This document shows, piece by piece, positions 5,418 through 6,927 of a stretch of DNA of 6,927 nt. This DNA is from Alphaproteobacteria bacterium (GTDB lineage Bacteria; Pseudomonadota; Alphaproteobacteria; Kiloniellales; J153): contig RFLL01000042.1 in the NCBI GenBank assembly GCA_003693905.1, positions 1-6,927 of the forward strand, in the 5' to 3' direction. Within the stretch, counting starts at the first letter, position 1. Each line of letters opens with the position of its first letter. The position numbers and the translations under genes are program-made. The notes under the pieces are model-generated. The model was not told the DNA's origin and did no database searches. It saw nothing but the letters and a program-made list of their open reading frames with translations.

Positions 5418-6917
5418 CTAGTCGATCTGGATCCAGGTGGTCTTGATCTCGGTATATTTCTCCATCGCGTGCAGAGACTTGTCGCGCCCGAATCCGGACT
5501 GCTTGAAGCCGCCGAAGGGCGTGGTGATATCGCCGGCATCGAAGCAGTTGATCCACACCGACCCGGCGCGCAGCGCCCTGGCCGCGCGCAGCGCCTTGTT
5601 GATGTCACGCGTCCACACCGCGGCCGCAAGACCGAAAATCGTGTCGTTGCCGATGCGGATCGCCTCGTCCGGGTCCTTGAAGGTGATGGTCGCCAGGACG
5701 GGGCCGAAGATTTCCTCCTGGGCAATCTTCATGTCGTTGGCAACGTTGTCGAACACAGTCGGCTCGACATAATAGCCGCCGGTTTCGCTCAGGATGCGCC
5801 GGCCGCCGAGGGCGAGCCTGGCGCCCTCCTTCCGGCCTTCTTCGATATAGCCGAGGATCCGCTCGAGCTGGGTATCATCGACGATCGCCCCCATCTGGGT
5901 CGCCGGGTCGAGAGGGTCGCCGATGCGTATCTTCTTCGCCACCGCGGCGATCTTTTCCAGCAGTACGTCCTTGATCGGTTCCTCGACCAGCAGGCGCGAG
6001 CCGGCATTGCAGACCTCGCCCTGGTTGAAGAAGATGCCCCACGCCGCCGCGGTGGCCGCCGCGTCGAGATCGGGGGCATCGGCCATGACGATGTTGGGGG
6101 TCTTGCCGCCGCATTCGAGGCTGACCCGTTTCATGTTCGATTCGCCGGCATAGCGCAGAAAGTACTTGCCGACCTCGGCCGAGCCGGTGAAGGCGATGCA
6201 GTCCACGTCCATGTGCCGGCCAAGGGCCTGACCGGCGGTCTCCCCGAACCCGGGCACGACGTTGAGGACGCCGTCCGGCACCCCCGCCTCGGAGGCGAGC
6301 TCGGCCGCACGGATCGCGCTCAGGGGCGACTGCTCGGCCGGCTTGACGACCATGGAGTTGCCGGTTGCCAGCGCCGGAGCGATCTTCCACGCTGCCATCA
6401 GCAGGGGGAAATTCCACGGCACCACGGCGCCGACGACGCCCAGGGGTTCGCGCGTGATCATGGCCAGCGCATCGGGGGGCGTCGGGGCGATTTCGTCATA
6501 GACCTTGTCGATCGCCTCGGCATACCAGCGGATGCACTTGATCACCGCGGGAATGTCGATATTGGCGCTGTCGCGGATCGGCTTGCCCATGTCGAGGGTC
6601 TCAAGCAGCGCAAGCTCGGTGGCGTGCTGCTCGATCAGCTCGGCGAAGCGCAGCAGAATGCGCTTGCGTTCGCCCGGCGCCTTGTTGCGCCAGCGCCCGT
6701 CTTCGAACGCGCGCCGCGCCGCCGTCACCGCCCGGTCGACGTCGGCCGCATCGCACGCCGCCACCTTGGCCAGCACCCGACCGTCAATCGGGCTGATGCA
6801 CTCGAAGGTCCGGCCGTCAGCGGCATCGACGAACCTGCCGTCGATGAAGGCCTGGCTGCGGAAGCTCAGGCGTTCCGCCTGGGCCTTGAGCGATTCGAGC
6901 GAAAGCGCTGCGGACAT
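5418..6917 (-). CDS. puuC: NAD(P)+-dependent aldehyde dehydrogenase, PuuC-like (gamma-glutamyl-gamma-aminobutyraldehyde dehydrogenase type)
   Basis: This is a complete 499-residue cytosolic ALDH-superfamily enzyme that oxidises an aldehyde to a carboxylate with NAD(P)+. Landmarks: oxyanion Asn169 in PWNF (167-170), cofactor lysine K192 in VVKPAE, glycine motif FTGSAEVG (243-250), general base E268 in SLECGGK, nucleophile C303 in NQGEVCNAGSR, and EEIFGP (401-406). The C-terminal PFGGFKQSGFGRDKSLHA, with EKYTEIKTTWI after it, and the central IRWYAEAIDKVY (129-140) closely resemble E. coli PuuC, which acts in putrescine breakdown by the gamma-glutamyl route. No other puu gene is visible, so the physiological aldehyde is open and a broad-specificity dehydrogenase is possible; the symbol marks the closest family, not a proven role. 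The start is ATG 6917, with GGATCG a few bases upstream as a weak ribosome site; the promoter lies outside the window. The gene is convergent with the symporter, and a methyltransferase remnant starts 3 nt after its stop. Cys269, next to the general base, is unusual: other residues are common there. Confidence 0.93.
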   Translation of the reverse strand: MSAALSLESLKAQAERLSFRSQAFIDGRFVDAADGRTFECISPIDGRVLAKVAACDAADVDRAVTAARRAFEDGRWRNKAPGERKRILLRFAELIEQHATELALLETLDMGKPIRDSANIDIPAVIKCIRWYAEAIDKVYDEIAPTPPDALAMITREPLGVVGAVVPWNFPLLMAAWKIAPALATGNSMVVKPAEQSPLSAIRAAELASEAGVPDGVLNVVPGFGETAGQALGRHMDVDCIAFTGSAEVGKYFLRYAGESNMKRVSLECGGKTPNIVMADAPDLDAAATAAAWGIFFNQGEVCNAGSRLLVEEPIKDVLLEKIAAVAKKIRIGDPLDPATQMGAIVDDTQLERILGYIEEGRKEGARLALGGRRILSETGGYYVEPTVFDNVANDMKIAQEEIFGPVLATITFKDPDEAIRIGNDTIFGLAAAVWTRDINKALRAARALRAGSVWINCFDAGDITTPFGGFKQSGFGRDKSLHAMEKYTEIKTTWIQID

Positions 6918-6927
6918 CGTTCGATCC

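Noticed and set aside
5875..6417. A 180-codon minus-strand frame inside the aldehyde dehydrogenase
   Set aside because: It is an alternate frame of the dehydrogenase, Arg/Gly-rich and without motifs.

Overview
The window is a GC-rich stretch of bacterial DNA. Coding regions have strongly G/C-biased third codon positions. The encoded families (CRTAC1-type FG-GAP/UnbV protein, SGLT-like sodium symporter, PuuC-like aldehyde dehydrogenase) suggest a proteobacterium, most likely an alphaproteobacterium. That placement is an inference from general character; no phylogenetic marker is present.

Layout. (1) Positions 3056 to 1, minus strand: one very long uninterrupted reading frame of 1018 codons that runs off the left edge of the window. 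Its N-terminal third is a polytopic DUF318/ArsP-type permease. The rest is a seven-repeat FG-GAP/VCBS beta-propeller with a six-cysteine insert, leading into a UnbV/ASPIC domain that is cut by the window edge. This fusion is the most remarkable object here. (2) Positions 3057-3448: a divergent intergenic region. Its part next to the permease gene is AT-rich and carries a good minus-strand promoter and ribosome binding site. Its right part is GC-rich and contains a stable hairpin. (3) Positions 3449-5032, plus strand: a complete solute:sodium symporter of the vSGLT type. (4) Positions 5033-5417: a gene-poor stretch between convergent genes. It holds a weak terminator-like hairpin, a 2 x 12-bp T-rich tandem repeat, and on the minus strand what looks like the decayed N-terminus of a class I SAM-dependent methyltransferase. 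(5) Positions 6917-5418, minus strand: a complete NAD(P)+-dependent aldehyde dehydrogenase closest to PuuC.

How the genes relate. No two intact genes here form an operon: the fusion gene and symporter are divergent, and the symporter and dehydrogenase are convergent. The methyltransferase remnant begins 3 nt after the dehydrogenase stop, so that end looks like a former co-directional gene pair broken by a rearrangement. A metabolic link between the symporter (uptake of an unknown solute) and the dehydrogenase (oxidation of an aldehyde to an acid) is possible but not shown by the sequence. I see no tRNA, rRNA, CRISPR array, insertion sequence or phage gene.
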